The notes beneath the pieces were generated by a model. It worked only from the letters and a program-made list of their open reading frames with translations. It was not told the DNA's origin and ran no database searches. From contig NC_039513.1 in assembly GCF_003672135.1 (NCBI RefSeq), positions 7,254,833 to 7,318,832 of the forward strand: DNA of 64,000 nucleotides, written 5' to 3'. This DNA comes from Ooceraea biroi (taxonomy: Eukaryota > Arthropoda > Insecta > Hymenoptera > Formicidae). This document shows positions 1 to 12,034 of the stretch, piece after piece. Every line of letters starts with the position of its first letter. Within the stretch, counting starts at the first letter, position 1. A program made the position numbers and the translations under genes.

Positions 1-618
1 TTAACAAAGATAGAGAATTACGACATAGATCTTAGACATTGATCGCTCGCCGACCTTTGCGAAAAGCACAAGAAAAAATGATCAGCGGGATAAGACCGGG
101 CAAGAGAAAGGAGAAAAAGGAGGAACTATTGGGGATGAGATGGAGACCAAAACGGGGCAAAAGAACGCGATGACTAACGAACCAGTTTCGGCCTCTGTGT
201 TCGGCGGTCGACGTACCGCGAGAATAACCACACCTCATCTCACGGGTTCAACGAGCCGCGCGAGCCAGGTTGTCCTTAACAAGCGGCGGCTTGCCGAGAC
301 CGCAAAGATGGATGCACAATGAGGATGAGCCGAGGGACCAACCCTCGTCGAGCGAGACCGAGCTGAGAGAAAGAAGCGTGAAACGGAATTACCGCGAACG
401 CGCGTTCAGTAGAAACCGCGCTCATATCGGTATTTCCTGAAGATCCCTCCTTTTGACTGCCGCCACTTGGCACCCAGCGATCGCAGAGCCAGCCTCATGA
501 GGAAGATGATGCTCATCTCGAAGCGACGGTTTCTTCGTAGGCGAGAAGGAAAGGGACGTTCGCGAGAGCGAGGATCCTGCCGATCCAGCGGCGATCCTCT
601 CGTCCTGAAGATGATGAG

Positions 619-740
619 GCCCAGTCGAATAGGGGAGTTCTATGGTGAAGGAACGAAGAGTTGACAAGGCCCAATCGAATAGGAGAGTTCTATGGTGAAG
701 AGACGAAGAGTTGACTAGGCGACGATGGAATCGAATAGGC
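619..740. repeat. 50-bp tandem repeat, two full copies and a fragment
   Basis: Copies 619-668 and 669-718 differ at a handful of bases (CCAGTCGAATAGG / CCAATCGAATAGG, GGTGAAGGAACGAAGAG / GGTGAAGAGACGAAGAG). A third partial copy, with ATCGAATAGG, follows at about 730. Confidence 0.85.
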
Positions 741-1042
741 AAATCGACGGCGAAATTGAACAGAAGTGTTGATGGACTATATGAGAGCGACGCGAGTCCG
801 GTATTCCGCGGGCCAGCCGGGATGTCAGACTGGTCATCGTCGGACGCGTTCGAGGTGTCCTACCATCCTCCCCATCGCTCGACCTAATGACCTTCTTCAT
901 AATTGACGATCTCGCTGTGCGCACCTGCGTGTCTAACGAAAGTCTATAGTCTGCCTGTACTATACGTTGGAGTACTTGTATGGCAGTACTTTCGTCGTGT
1001 GTACTCATTCGGATCGAATATCGCAACGACGAGAAAAAGAGC

Positions 1043-1062
1043 GAGAGAGAGAGAGAGAGAGA
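1043..1062. repeat. (GA)n microsatellite
   Basis: An uninterrupted GA run of 20 bp. Confidence 0.9.
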
Positions 1063-1686
1063 ACGCGTGAACGGAAACTGGGTAAAGTACTAAAGTAGAA
1101 AGGCAAAAAAGAAAATTCAACGATAATGGATCGCCCGTGAAGATTAACGATATGTAACATCGAACATTACGATACGCTTTGTAAAAGAGGAAATAGGTTC
1201 TTCCTAGGAAGTGAAATTTATGCTTGAAGATATCCTGAAGAAGAGAAAGAGAACATCGTTTCATAACTATGGTAGCACGTGAAGATTTCGTGATACGTAA
1301 TGCTATTATATTATTATATTATATTATTGTATAACATCGAAAGAAATTAATTTGTATAACGTTACAGAGATGTAGCATTATACAACCTATATGGACTTAT
1401 TATATTATAATATGTACTTATACTTTAACATCATCATGTGCACAAATTTACATAAATAATTTACATAAAATAAATAATTGTGCATATTTTTTGAACTTAA
1501 TGAGGAAAAAATTAGTAAGTGAGAAAAAAGCGTTAAACAACTTGGAATTTTACACCAGTTTGCGTCACCTCGGACGTTTGAATAAACTGCATTCCGGCAA
1601 ATTGATGCATGCGGAAATGCACGCTCGAGTTTCCCGAGCAACGTGACACTTCACTGAACCGAGAGGAAGCATAAAATATTTTGCCA

Positions 1687-1785
1687 TTAGCTGTTGACGT
1701 TGTCGAACTGGAAAAGGATATGCGCGCTCTCGTTGCAGAGGCGCATTGTCTGGCGGTCTTCCAAAAGGTCGAACACATTCTCTCT
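1687..1785 (-). CDS. Candidate terminal exon (strand uncertain)
   Basis: On the minus strand, after an ACAAG acceptor, 32 codons read RENVFDLLEDRQTMRLCNES and on to TAA, with mostly C/G third positions and phase 0, as left by the 5083 micro-exon. The plus strand of the same bases is also open and protein-like (VDVVELEKDMRALVAEAHCL, acceptor at 1690, stop at about 1887). The two frames are in exact antisense codon register, so one is a shadow. I lean slightly to minus on codon bias and phase. Confidence 0.22.
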   Translation of the reverse strand, partial: RENVFDLLEDRQTMRLCNESAHILFQFDNVNS

Positions 1786-2067
1786 CTTGTGGTGCACATC
1801 AATAAACGGCAGTATGAGAGGAAAGAGAATCATGGTGTTAATACCTTATCAAACACCCTTCACGGTTTAACATTCAGCAATAACTAATTAATTTTATTAT
1901 GTTGGTTGAACATTGTATTAATAATATTATTAATAATAAAAACATATTAATTATAGAAATATAGAGAAGAAATTTATTTACATATAGAAGAAAATTATTA
2001 GAAAATTATTGGAATATATTATACATAAAATGTTTCAAAATTACTAATTATAAAAACAAATTAGAGA

Positions 2068-2117
2068 AACGGAAAAGTCAACTGGAGTATCTATACATTC
2101 CAGTTGACTTTTCCGTT
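2068..2117. repeat. Perfect 19-bp hairpin
   Basis: AACGGAAAAGTCAACTGGA (2068-2086) and its exact reverse complement (2099-2117) enclose a 12-nt loop in AT-rich DNA. There are no flanking gene signals. Confidence 0.85.
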
Positions 2118-4232
2118 GTTATTTGCTACTATAACAATTTATCAATTGCTATTACAGCTATATTACAATGCCACAAAAGCTGGTCCACCCGCACTAGCGT
2201 ATTAATCTCTTAAGTAACGAGATAATTAATTGATCGCCAGCTACTTTAGCATAATGACATTGGAGTACACATACACGACGACGTGCGTAGTCCTAAAAGC
2301 AGTCTCGCGAACATTATTATCTTATACCGGCTAGCGGTCACGGACACATTCTAGAATTTGATTAAAAGGTCTCTCTCTCCCTCCGTGCAACTCCAAGAGC
2401 GTGATATCAATAAAAGCGATGCTCACTAACGCGCGACGTGGAATCCCTGCATTATTGAGATGCGCCAGGTGTGTACGATTGCGAGTATCTTCTTGAAGGC
2501 CGCGAAAAGACGTCACGCGATACGACACTTTTACAAAGTTCCATAAACGTGACACTTAAGACCCGGAAGAGGTGTCTGAAAGTTCCGCCTTGTGCCAGGG
2601 TACTGCGTAATGCGACAAGTGGAAACACTTCGCAAGAATCGATCCATTATTTAGAGAAAAAGAAATAAAATGGAAACGATTCGCGCTCATTCTCTATACT
2701 TCTATAGAATTAAATTCGAGACCAATCATTTATTTTCTAAAACATGAATGCTTCCAAAACCTTAATTCAGATTTATTTATTTATTTAAACGCGAAACTGA
2801 CGTATCCTACCTCTCCCGCCAGCATATTTTATGTAAACTTTTCTCATGTAATGTATTTGATTAATTTGATCGGCGTTGGATACGAATGCAAATCGCGTGT
2901 TGCGTTGCGAGACGATTGGTTATTCTGTCGCAAATCCACAAAAAGAAAAAGTACTACGGTCACTGCTCATTGAGCAGACTTTCATGTGCATAAAAAACAT
3001 GTATGCACATACGTAATCCGATGGCTTCGGAAAGCTACCTGGTCATCATTGCTGATCAACGAGGAAGATATCGTAAAGTTCTTCCTCTGTTAGCTAATCA
3101 AAGTTTCTCATTTTAGACAGATTGTGATAAGACGTTGAAATTCATTCCAAGTTTTATATTTAGATTCTAATAGCTAGTAATACAGTAATAATACAGTTTA
3201 GTACAGTTTAGGTAAATCGAGCATGTGGTTTCTTTCTAAACGCTCATAATTATCTAAATTAACAAAATAGTAAGATAAAATGTATTAATACTACATACAG
3301 AATTTGTAAGACATCATTTCGAACTGTAAGAAGCAATTTTTCTTTCTCTAATTCTTTTAATTATTCACTTTTGCTGCAAAGATAAATCCATTTTAATCGA
3401 GATTTTAACTTACCTCCAAAATTAAAAAACAAGATAAATAATATTTAATTTATCTTATATATTTATACATGTACATGCTATCGACGATTTGGTTAAGAGA
3501 TAAACAAAAGATTAGTTTGATTTTATTATCGCGATCAGAATTACGTTTGGATATTATGGAAGCAACGGTTAACCGATTATACGAACGCTCGCAATATTAA
3601 TGTCTTCCTCGAAAAAAAACACGTCGAAAAAATATGTCCAGCGGGATATTCTCTCGATCGAATGATTTGCATCAACGGGTCAAAAAATTCCTGCTGTGAA
3701 ATAAACAAGTGATCAAAGTTGAGAAAAGATACGAGCTTAAACAATAGATCGAAAAATCCTCGCAAAAAGTTCCACGTGTTGTAAAATAATCATGAAACAA
3801 ATGTGTGTGTTTTCTGATGAATTTAGTATTTTTCATAGCAAAAATCGAGTAAAGATCTTGAGCACTATCTTGGGAAATAATAAATAAAAAACAATGAAAT
3901 AAAAATTATATTTGCTTTCTTTTTTTCATCTTTGCATTCATTTTTCTCAAACTTATTCACATCTGAAAAACATTAAAAAAACAACAAAACCTTAATTTTA
4001 ATATTAATAATTTAATAATTGTACTCCATATATTTTAAATAAAAATATTTTATGATATTAGTACAATGTACTGAATGTTGCCATAAGGCAATATATTCTT
4101 TCTAATCTAATTTTGATATTAACCCACAGATAATGTTATATTATATTATACGTTTATGTATTAACCCGACATTGCAAGAGAATATATTTTTTATGAAAGA
4201 TTTAATCATAAAAATTTTATTTCTTTGATTTT

Positions 4233-4308
4233 CAATATTAAGTAAATGTACATTAAGTTGTTATCTAATTCAATATTAAGTAAATGTACATTAAGTTGTT
4301 ATCTAATT
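4233..4308. repeat. 38-bp perfect tandem duplication
   Basis: CAATATTAAGTAAATGTACA and the following 18 bases occur twice without a mismatch (4233-4270, 4271-4308), implying a recent duplication. A (TC)n-(GC)n microsatellite (4308-4336) follows directly. Confidence 0.9.
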
Positions 4309-5082
4309 CTCTCTCTCTCTCTCTCGCGCGCGCGCCTTGTATAATATTCAATAAAACGTAATCATCAAAAAAGAAGTATGTACAAATTTCAACCAACTAT
4401 TTGCTTTCCTAATTGAGTAAAGACTATTAATAAATAAATAATGCATTCGTTACGGTATAAAAAAGCTATAAAACTAAAATATGTAGCATTACACGATCAA
4501 TTATCGTTTAGAAAATTGTTGAAAGAAGATTTATGCTATCGTGTCCCCAATTTATCCTAATGTGTACCTTAATAGACTCTGATAATACGAAGTCGGAAAT
4601 ATTACTTCGAATTTCTATTGTATCATCATTCCATTTTGGACTTATATTAAGATTGGTCGTACACGCGAGCCTTTACTCACGCCCAGTCTGATAAATCCGC
4701 AAAATCTATTCAATGCAGCCCTTCGCGGTATCATAGTTCGATTTACGTAAACGCTAATATCGCGTGTATGGGAAATGCTAATGTATTATAGATCCAAGAC
4801 GGAGACCGTCACCGTAACGCATTTGCACGGAACACAGAGCTTTAGCGGTACACGCAACGCATAAAGTAGACATTGTGAAAGCTTCCCCTATTAATAGAAC
4901 TTGTACATTGATCGCGTATCCCTTTCAAGGAAGCTCGTCAAATCGCTCCACAGGGAACGATTACTTATTGACGGTCCTTCGAATATTCGACCAGTCTTGA
5001 ATATGATCTCGCGAACGTTTCTATTTGCGCGAGAAACGCCGGATGCATGATGTATGACCCCACACATAATTGATGCACTCAC

Positions 5083-5110
5083 ACGGATGCAAGGCATTTC
5101 ATCCATGAAT
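5083..5110 (-). CDS. Candidate 28-nt micro-exon of the unrecognised minus-strand gene
   Basis: A strong polypyrimidine acceptor (TTTCCTCCTTAG) and a consensus GTGAGT donor on the minus strand enclose only 28 nt. Read in phase 2, which is the phase left by the 22186 donor, it encodes FMDEMPCIR and ends in phase 0. Entering in phase 0 would give a stop. About 17 kb of intron would separate it from the preceding exon, so assignment to that gene is inference. Confidence 0.28.
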
Positions 5111-8100
5111 CTAAGGAGGAAATATTGAACTGGTTCCTCAAAAAATAGTTTAGAAGACTATTGTGCCATTGCGAGGAAACGGCCCAATAGCACGCGAATC
5201 ATTCGATCTTCGCAAATCACTCTCCAACGTCATTTCCCCCGGATTTCTACAGTTGAAGTTGCAATCAGGCATGGAGACATAATTCAGATTTCAATCTAAA
5301 TTCTATTTTGCTTATGGCAGATAATGACGCGTCACTTGTGATTTATCATGTGGTATATAATATGGAAGGAAATGAAAGAAGAGGAATGATTGATTTGTGA
5401 ACTCTTGCGGTCGGATGATTGCAATGTGCCATTCACTCGGCGGCTTTCGGTTTTACCACTTTGTGTGATGTTTCCAATAATGCGTGTAAAACAGACACGT
5501 ACCTTCGCTTATATCGGAGAGGTCTCAGAGTACGCTGCGCGAATGTTAATTTGTTAATTACTATATGGGACGTGATCAGTCCCATATGAAACACTGAGGA
5601 ATGAAAAAATAGCGAAGCTTTAAAAGTTGTCTCCCGTTAACCTTCGTTCAAAGCCCCAGTCGCCATCTGTGCGTCGTTATCACGTAAAATATTGATAATT
5701 AACCAACAATTGAGAGCCCTACATTGTACCCGATGATATATGTACAGTTACATGCGTCTGTACTCGACCTCCATAATCCGTTCGATATTCCAACTTGAAA
5801 TTTCAAGTAACGAGTGTCCTCACACCTGCTCATTCTCTCAATGACTTCATCTTTTTTCATTACCTTGCACTATCCGTCTCTTTGCTTCCTGCCCCAATTA
5901 GTCCTAGTTTGGCCAACCCCTGAATACATCTTGTCAAAGAAGTAGGACTAATTTGATAATGATCCTAAATTTTGTGTTTCAAGGGAAAATTACTTCAAAA
6001 TCATGAAATTTTAAATCACCTTTAGAGATCTTTAAATATTTTGTAGAACCGACTGAAAAAAAATTAAAAATGAGAACTTGATCGCATTTTACTTTGGCAA
6101 GTTAGGAAGATAATAAACCTTTCAGAAAAATGCAAAGAATCGAAAGAACGCTCTAACATAAGCCAGAATGTATCATTTGGCACTCTATATGACTCTCTTT
6201 GAATATTTTGCAAAACCTTGAAGTGCCAATAAAATCATGATCGTCCTCGAATACGTACGTCACTAGAATCTTGGCACAGCACTCGGCAGGCTTGTTAAAC
6301 GTAGAAAAATAAACGAGAGATAATCGAAGCGAGACAGAGAAGGACACTGAATAAGGATGAGTAAAGAGGTCAAGCGCAGTTAAGATCGCCCCGTGGCAGA
6401 AAGTTTTCGGAATGGATGATGTGGAAAACGCATTAAAACCCGTCGATAGCAGATTAGATTGTCAGCTGGACCAACATACCGTCCGACAAGCGGCCTTGCG
6501 AAAAGAAGAGTAGTAGGTCAAACCGCGATCCGTTCATAAATCATAGAATGTCTCTAGTACGTTTTTACCTTTGTTAGATTCGAGAAATCTATAGTTCCGA
6601 TCTTTCTTCGACAAGAAAAGCAAAACGAGAAGAGATGAGTGCAAGCAAATCTCCTTCAAACTATGTTAACAAAGTTGAACACAGTTTACAATCGAACAAT
6701 TCGCAATTTCTTAACTATTTTGGATTTATATTCTTTGTATTCTCCGAGCTGCAAGAAAAACAAAAGTGCAATACGAACGAAGCATAAACGAATTGTAATA
6801 CGTTCATATTTCTATTTCTTCAGATGTTAGATTCGTATCCAATCGACAATTTATGGGAATTCTTTTGAATGCATCACACATTATAAATCACTCTCTCGAA
6901 TGTCTGCACTATCTATAGACTATATATAAACATACAATTAAATTCTATTTTAGTCCCGACTTTACATTTAGCCGCATCACGTCAATTTTCCGCGGAACTG
7001 CGCGGAAATATCCACTACAAAATTACATTGCATCCGTGATTGAGACGAAGCAGCGTATTACGTGTTTTTCTTTGCGATGTAAGTCTCTGTGACGGGCACG
7101 CTACTGTATGTAAAATTCGCAATAAACGCTTTTCGCGAAAGATAAACGAAATAACAACAACGGTCTCGTACAATAACGAGTCTTTGTAGCTTGACTAATT
7201 TATGAGGGAATTTTCGCTTCTGGTTTTTACAATTTTCGCGAGGGCTCGAAATTTCGGCGGTCGTGACCCGTGAATGAAGCGTGATCTGGAGCACGGAAGT
7301 TACGGCGATCGCGGTATACACGCGACGACCGGCTGAATAAGCGAGCCACGTGAACGCGATGTGAAAACGAACCGGCGACGGCAGCTGCTACTGCGTTCGC
7401 GAGCGAACGGACGAGACTCCGCGCCGGCTCCGCGAGGTCGTCGTTCTACGAGCTCGTGCGGCCGAGAAGCTTAGCGGTACTTCTCTCTTCTCTGTGCTTT
7501 CAGACCGCCGACGTTGATTAACCCTAGAAATCGCAGGCATCGCAGATGCGACGATCTCGATGAAAAATCCATCATTACGGGAAATTACGGGAATTACGGG
7601 AGTAATCTTCAACAGTTTCTACGTCAAAAGAAGATATAAAAGATGAAATCACAGGAGAGAGTCGTGACATTGTGTGCACGAGGGGAACAGATCCGCAAAG
7701 AGAGGAAGAGAGGTTTAATGTGAAATTTAAACATTAAGAAAAACATTCTAACAAAGAAAGAATGGTTTTGCGCATTCAAATCTCGTGAAAGCAGAAATAA
7801 AGAAAGAATATGAACAGCTAGAATATAATGAATAAAATAAAAATGATGAAATGATGAAAATTTGAGCAAATAACATCTAATTATGATGGATAAAAGGATG
7901 ATTCATAAAGGCCCATAAAGTAAAGTGAATCCATAAAGCTCGCCGATGTTAGTAGTTCGTGATATGATTACTGATAACTGATTTCCATCAACTAGTCTGA
8001 CTCGACATCGTTTAGCCTCAATGCTCCCACATACGACCGATGGTAATGATGTGCTTGAATAAAAGCATCCTCGCTATGTTCCAAACATACTTAATGAAAA

Positions 8101-11100
8101 TACCAAGCCCAAATCGTTGAGTGCCGCGTAACCATAACGGTCCAGTCGCGACCGTTCCACGGCCGAGTAAAACTACCGTACGTTATTTCGGGTTACACGA
8201 CCGAAGCGAGATTCGATCCTTCATGAAGCGGATATCCCAATCATCAATACTGCCCAATCGAGACGGTGTAGAACTCAGGGAACATAACGTGTTCCGAATT
8301 GCGCCAAACAGGAATCTATTCTGCAATTCAATGTGTGAATCCAAAAATAACACGAGATTATTAAATATTCACAGTTCCGAGCTAATCGAGTCTCAAAGCA
8401 GTATATCGAAAATTATCGAACGGACTATTTAATTTTATATTTTTTCATCAATTTAGCCTCGATGTTTTCATATGAAAAATTATTAAGTTGAAAGCATCAA
8501 AGAAGTTGTCAACGAGTGCGACAATTGCTGGCTTGACACACTCTGTGTGTACAGATTAAATAAATAGAAAATAATCATTTTCTTGCTGCACTCAGTGAAA
8601 AAAATCATTTGCAACTACTCACGATTGGACCAATTGTATCAATTAGAAGATTGTTGCTGCAATGCTGGATCATCGCATCATTATTCGCGACGTGTGGACA
8701 GTTCGACGTACAGTGGTGGACTATTCACTACCGAGTCATGTCGAAATTAGAAATTAGATACCGTAGCGAAAATACGCTGGTGAGTTCGCTTTTTATTAGA
8801 ACACTGGCTGCGACGCTGTTATTTTTCCTTGTTTCCTGCGATTAATTAGAAGCACGCGGGTCCGTCCTTACTAGTCGCCGATCATGTAACGCCGTAATGT
8901 TCGTCACGCAAGACTTTTTGCGATCGTTGTTCTTACGAACTCCCGTCTAAATCAGACTTTATAAACATACTATTTACAACTATCAGTCAAATCTCAGTTG
9001 TCATTATATGCAAATATGAAATAATAATTGTGCGCTACGAAAAATGTAGATAAATATAGACACTTCTAGCATCAAGATTGCCGGACATTTAATATAATCT
9101 ATTGTGTTTTTAATATATATTTTTAATTGTATTATAATTTTAATATATTTTTAATACATTTAATTTTATTTAATCTATTTTTATAATAGTAAATCAAAAG
9201 AAAAAAATTAAATTTTGATTTCTTATTGATTTAATTCATATTTCTCTTGAATTTGAACTACGTTAAATCTGAAACTAAAATTCTGAACTGACTGAAGGAG
9301 ACTGAAGATTGCTTGATCCAGCAATAAAAAAGAAATTTTTCGTTACGTGAATCAATGCATACGCTTGCGATTTCCGAATAACTGTACAAAGATTGAGTTT
9401 TAATTTGCTAAAAGACAGAGAAAATTAAAATTACAAAAGGAGATAAAGAGAGAAACGCGAGATGCTCATACCGGAATCGCGCTCGGTCTTATCGCGCCTT
9501 GAACATCATCGGTGTTTCCTCTCATCTTCATATACAAGATGTACCAGTTGTTACACACTTACGACGTCAGTGACCCAAATAGAACGTCGTACGTGGTATT
9601 AGCCAAGAAGAGAAAAAAACAAATACACACTCTTCGAATCTTCGAATCTTTGGCCTTTACATATCGATACATATAATATATAAACACACACATATTTTTC
9701 CCACGTATGACAAGACAAGAGCGACAATTTTATTTTAAACTGAATTTTCAGAATTTATAGTCACAAGATCTGTAGCAATCTCGACATCCTTGCAAATTAT
9801 TAATTTCATTTACCTTTTACTACGCCGCGTCTTCGAGTCATCCTTCGTGTGAAAACCTTGGACGAAGCACAGCATGATGGGTTCTCTGAAGAAAGCGTGA
9901 ACGTCTCCCATGCACTTGTCGTTCGTGCAACCCTCTTCCGTCTCCTTCCTTTAGATTCGCGAGTTCCGAAACTCCTCGACTCCCAAATTTCGTCTGCGAT
10001 AATACAGTTCGTTCTCGCGATTATCTCCTCTGTCCTTTTGAATTAAACGTCTTGGCAGCTTCGGTCTTCAAAGGCACTTTGTTTTCGTAAAAAAATTCAA
10101 GATAATCACGCGGAGATCGACAAACTCTTTAGCTGGACGAAATTGATGTCTTCGATTTCATTTAACTACGATTTTCGTTTTTGCAATTTATAAGATAATC
10201 GAAGATTCAAATGGAAACTCAGACTTTCCTCGAATCTCTTCGAATCTCTATTCAATCGACTGACTTAAGAAACTTCAGTCAGCTGTGAGATAATTTTCTA
10301 ACTCCTTCTCTGGCTAAGGTATCTCTCGCGAATCGATTCTCGTTGGAGGGCAAGAAATGAGGAAGCAAAGGACCGCAGCGTTGCACCATGAACGTTGTCG
10401 TCGTCGTCGTTATCGTTGTCGAGGGTGCCAGAGGTGGTATGTCGGCGCCCTTAAGGTATCGCCACGCGGTTGCCAGGCCAACAACCAGGAAAGGGCGAAG
10501 CACTTGTCGAACTGCGTACCAACGACAACAAGGCACAAAGTCTGTGCACTCTATCGATTTCCTTCTCTGGAAATTTCCTTTCTCTCTCTTTCTGTCTTGT
10601 TCTTCCTTGCTCTTTTTGAGAATCGTTAGATCAACACACAAAGGTCGTTGACTGCAAATAGTTCTGATTAGAAAAGATCATTCAACTCTCTCTCTAAAAT
10701 GATTCACTGATAATGCAATGCTAGAAATCGGTTACTTTTCTGTCACTATTTTCTTGTTTGATGATCAGTATTACTCTTTGATATCAATATATGCATAGAT
10801 ATTTTGTAGACATCTATGATAATCGATGGTAGAAATGTTATCGATGTTCTCGTTAATCCCAAATTTTTCTCTATTTTGTAATCGATAATGGAAAGTTTCT
10901 TGATAAAATGTTAAGCAATCAATAATTCTTTTTTTCGGAATGCGCTGACGAAGTTAAAAGGAGCAATCTTTTACTATAAAATAAGTAATGTTCAGCATAC
11001 AATTTTCAGGAATCAGTAGAGAAAATCTTCGACATTTCATGAATAATAACAAATATCTAATATTTCAATTTCCATATTCGTTTGTCGATAGTGCCTCATG

Positions 11101-11978
11101 CTGCCGCATTCTACGGTCTGTTGTGTCCTACTATCGAGGTATTTTCTTTCTCACATGTGTGCGGCGAAACCAAAACTTTCTCATAAATCTAGCAAGATGT
11201 GACTTGATAGTGATGTGTAAAAATAATTAAATCCCTCCTCATCACTGCCAAAGCATATACACCTCTATCCATTAATTTATCATTATTCTATCGTGCTCTG
11301 TATCGCACTTCGCTCATAAATCAACAATTAACGTGAGAAACAAATTTGCCAAATGATACCTGATGCGTGGCAGCAACAAGGTTGTCTTCCGACAATCTCT
11401 AAGAATACTCGAATAGTTCCATTTCCATAAAATCGTCCAACTCATCCACCTTGCGCTCTGCCCACGAGATCCATTTGCGAAACGCAGTTAAGTCCAATTA
11501 AAAGAAAGCGCGACCGGTCCACATCAATTACCTGGGTAATTCCCCTTCATGATCACTTCAACTTCTTCCATCTTCAATATCACCCTTCTTCTTCACCCTA
11601 CATCTCACTTCATCCGAGTAACGTGTCCGTCCATGCAATATCCAGGTCCGTTGGAACCTGGCCGAAATCGGTGATCGATCAATTGCACGCGAACTCGCGA
11701 GATCCTCGCGACGGGGTTACCGGGGGTTAACGCTCCCTTGTTGGTTCTCGCAGCGACAAGAATCTGATGGCACTCAGGTCGTGCGGACGCACATCCCAAC
11801 AGTCTTTTCTACATTCGCGGGATGACAGAGAGGAAAAGACGGAGAAAAACGGTGTGACGGCAACGCGGTAAGACACATGAGAGACAGGACGACGACGCGA
11901 GCAAACCGTGTCTCTGTCCGACACTGGCAGAGGCGCTTCGCCGCCGCCTCCGATCAGCGGCCGCGTTTCTCTCTCCAC

Positions 11979-12034
11979 GTCGTCGCCGCCGCCGCCGCCG
12001 CCGCCGTCGTCGTCGTCGTCGCGCCGCCGCCGCT
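11979..12034. repeat. CCG/GTC trinucleotide tract
   Basis: GTCGTC, (GCC)n, then (GTC)n and GCCGCCGC. It accounts for the poly-Arg and poly-Ala/Val runs in reading frames here, which are therefore not evidence for a gene. Confidence 0.9.

Larger units (their letters stand above)
1786..5082. other. AT-rich non-coding DNA
   Basis: No gene is supported. It holds the 2068 hairpin, the 4233 duplication and a minus-strand AG|GTAAGT motif at 3414. If the terminal exon at 1687 is real this is its intron. Confidence 0.5.

Noticed and set aside
8609..8845. Plus-strand frame with a hydrophobic segment and an internal GTGAGT donor
   Set aside because: The acceptor candidate is weak and there is no in-frame ATG or neighbouring exon, so receptor-like exon identity cannot be supported.
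11539..11620. Minus-strand ATG (MEEVEVIMKGNYP) followed by CAG|GTAATT
   Set aside because: A possible small first coding exon, but there is no matching downstream exon or known N-terminus, and the acidic composition comes from a GAAGAA-rich run.
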